Source of the DNA: Flavobacteriales bacterium
Lineage (GTDB): Bacteria > Bacteroidota > Bacteroidia > Flavobacteriales_D > Sanyastnellaceae
Assembly: GCA_947464885.1 (NCBI GenBank)
Contig: CANHYZ010000113.1
Location: 1-6,734 of the forward strand
Direction of reading: 5' to 3'
Length of the DNA: 6,734 nucleotides
Shown: positions 5,667 through 6,734 of the stretch, one piece after another
Numbering within the stretch: the first letter of the stretch is position 1
Layout of the letters: each line of letters begins with the position of its first letter
Made by a program: the position numbers and the translations under genes
Notes under the pieces: model-generated
What the model saw: the letters and a program-made list of their open reading frames with translations, nothing else
What the model was told of the DNA's origin: nothing
The model's database searches: none

Positions 5667-6734
5667 CTAAATGAGACCGGCATCCGAACATTTGCGAATG
5701 ATGTCATCATATAACAAGGCGCTTTCATTTCGCCATTCGGCGATGTCGATGAGGTCTTTCGTTCCGTCTGTGAAACTTAAAAAATGAAGCAGTCGATGTA
5801 GTTCGCTGCGATTGAATACAGGATCAACACTGCTGGGATAAAGGCCGCGCTTGCCAAGTTGAGGTTCACAAAACGGAATTTGATTGACAAAAAGCTGATT
5901 CGCCTCAAGGACTTGGCAAATCGCCGTGTAGGTGTGAACGATTTCGGACAATGCCTCAAATGAAATGAATTCTTTATTGTCGAGTGAAGTATGGTATTCG
6001 CGGTATTGCTGATAGGGCGTACGCATCAACGAGCCTACGGGCAGGTTGAAGCCCGGAGAGCAGTATTGTCGTTCGTCACTACCTCCAACAGCGAACTCAA
6101 TAATGCGATGCGGCTTACCGGAGTGTTTGAGAATGTGCTCTGCGGCCCTGTCTGCAGCCGATTGGCGATGCTTCGAACGTTTGTAGGTCATTTGTCCCGA
6201 ATCTCCGCAACAGGTCAGCACGTAACCTGCCGTCAAATGCTTTTTCAGGTGTTCACCCCGCTCATGCAAAAAGGCAATTACGCCAATCGTTTCCGGGGCG
6301 AAAAGGAAGCGGTAGGTTAATCGTCGCTTGGGCAATGCAGCGAGTTGTTGATAGAGAAATGCCGTGGCAAGCGGTCCGCTGAGTTCGTTGTTGGCCATCG
6401 AAGGATGGCACAGATAAGTGCTGAAGAGCACTTCTTCTTCGGTTTCACCCGGTAAAACACATTCACCCCAATTAAGCACACCTTCTTGGAGGGAACTATC
6501 GATAACAACGGTGTATTCCCCTTCACGCGGAAGGGAAAGCCATTCGTCATGGGTGATGCAAAATCCCCATTTAGCCGCGTAATACGAGGTGATGTAGGGT
6601 ATGGCGTTAGGAATTTCCGGAATGTGATGCAAGTGTTTTTCCAGTTCTTCCCAGCTCACTTTTTTATTGACAGGAATCGAGTAATTGACAACGTGCAGAT
6701 TGTTTTTTTTGAACTCTGCGATTCGTCGGCCATC
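5667..6734 (-). CDS. DUF4910/DUF2172 aminopeptidase-like protein, 5'-truncated
   Basis: 355 residues are visible; the frame is open to the right edge, so the start is outside the window. The GTG at 6659 is internal: residues encoded upstream of it (EFKKNNLHVVNYSIPVNKK) continue the family alignment. Seen: IPYITSYYAAKWGFC, STYLCHPSMANNELSGP, FLFAPETIGVIAFL, VLTCCGDSG, GGSDERQYCSPGFNLPVGS and EYHTSLDN. These match DUF4910-type proteins, which have an M28-like zinc aminopeptidase fold and are often annotated near surface-polysaccharide genes. Candidate metal or catalytic residues are His (6407-6405), Glu of NNE (6386-6384), Glu of APET (6293-6291), Asp of CGDSG (6203-6201) and His of EYHTS (5993-5991). 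The C-terminal stretch of about 80 residues, ending AEWRNESALLYDDIIRKCSDAGLI, resembles the small winged-helix-like tail seen in this family. There is no signal for export in the visible part. Substrate unknown; family call firm, peptidase activity inferred. Confidence 0.87.
   Translation of the reverse strand, partial: DGRRIAEFKKNNLHVVNYSIPVNKKVSWEELEKHLHHIPEIPNAIPYITSYYAAKWGFCITHDEWLSLPREGEYTVVIDSSLQEGVLNWGECVLPGETEEEVLFSTYLCHPSMANNELSGPLATAFLYQQLAALPKRRLTYRFLFAPETIGVIAFLHERGEHLKKHLTAGYVLTCCGDSGQMTYKRSKHRQSAADRAAEHILKHSGKPHRIIEFAVGGSDERQYCSPGFNLPVGSLMRTPYQQYREYHTSLDNKEFISFEALSEIVHTYTAICQVLEANQLFVNQIPFCEPQLGKRGLYPSSVDPVFNRSELHRLLHFLSFTDGTKDLIDIAEWRNESALLYDDIIRKCSDAGLI

Noticed and set aside
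5991..6320. 109-residue plus-strand open frame inside the DUF4910 gene
   Set aside because: The minus strand encodes conserved metal-site motifs across this stretch; the plus-strand frame is an overlap artefact with no recognisable feature.
6657..6659. GTG at 6659 as the start of the DUF4910 protein
   Set aside because: The frame stays open to the window edge and the upstream residues fit the family, so the gene is cut by the window end.
1..6734. Mobile element, phage, CRISPR or defence system
   Set aside because: No transposase, integrase, terminal inverted repeats, spaced direct repeats or defence domains were seen; the recognised genes are housekeeping or surface-related.

Overview
The window looks like ordinary chromosome from a member of the Bacteroidota, most likely a Flavobacteriia-like or related lineage with moderate GC. 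Three things in the sequence point there. One encoded protein ends in a type IX secretion (T9SS) type A sorting domain. Two upstream regions carry the phylum-specific -7 promoter element TAnnTTTG, in both cases as GCTATATTTG. Genes also lack strong Shine-Dalgarno sequences and have AT-rich leaders. Species cannot be named from this window.

Layout, left to right. On the + strand: the 3' part of an M20-family metallodipeptidase (1-1053); overlapping it by one base, a small LEA14-like lipoprotein (1053-1523); an AT-rich intergenic stretch with a good Bacteroidota promoter (1582-1611); rpmH, encoding ribosomal protein L34 (1660-1833), followed by a strong intrinsic terminator (1852-1883); a GT-B glycosyltransferase of family 4 type (1910-3040); and, overlapping that by one base, rnhB, encoding ribonuclease HII (3040-3645). 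Six bases later the coding strand switches. On the - strand: a 636-residue secreted, cysteine-rich, multi-module T9SS cargo protein (5562-3652), and upstream of it the 3' part of a DUF4910/DUF2172 aminopeptidase-like protein that runs off the right edge (6734-5667).

The genes form at least three transcription units: dipeptidase-lipoprotein (its upstream part lies outside the window), rpmH alone with its own promoter and terminator, and glycosyltransferase-rnhB. The T9SS cargo gene probably has its own promoter. No gap exceeds about 140 bases. I saw no tRNA, rRNA, CRISPR array, insertion sequence, phage gene or defence system, and I do not think the window holds an undescribed system. The points most worth a second look are the uncharacterised T9SS protein with three degenerate repeats, and an Asn at a position where M28-like enzymes usually have a metal-bridging Asp in the DUF4910 protein.
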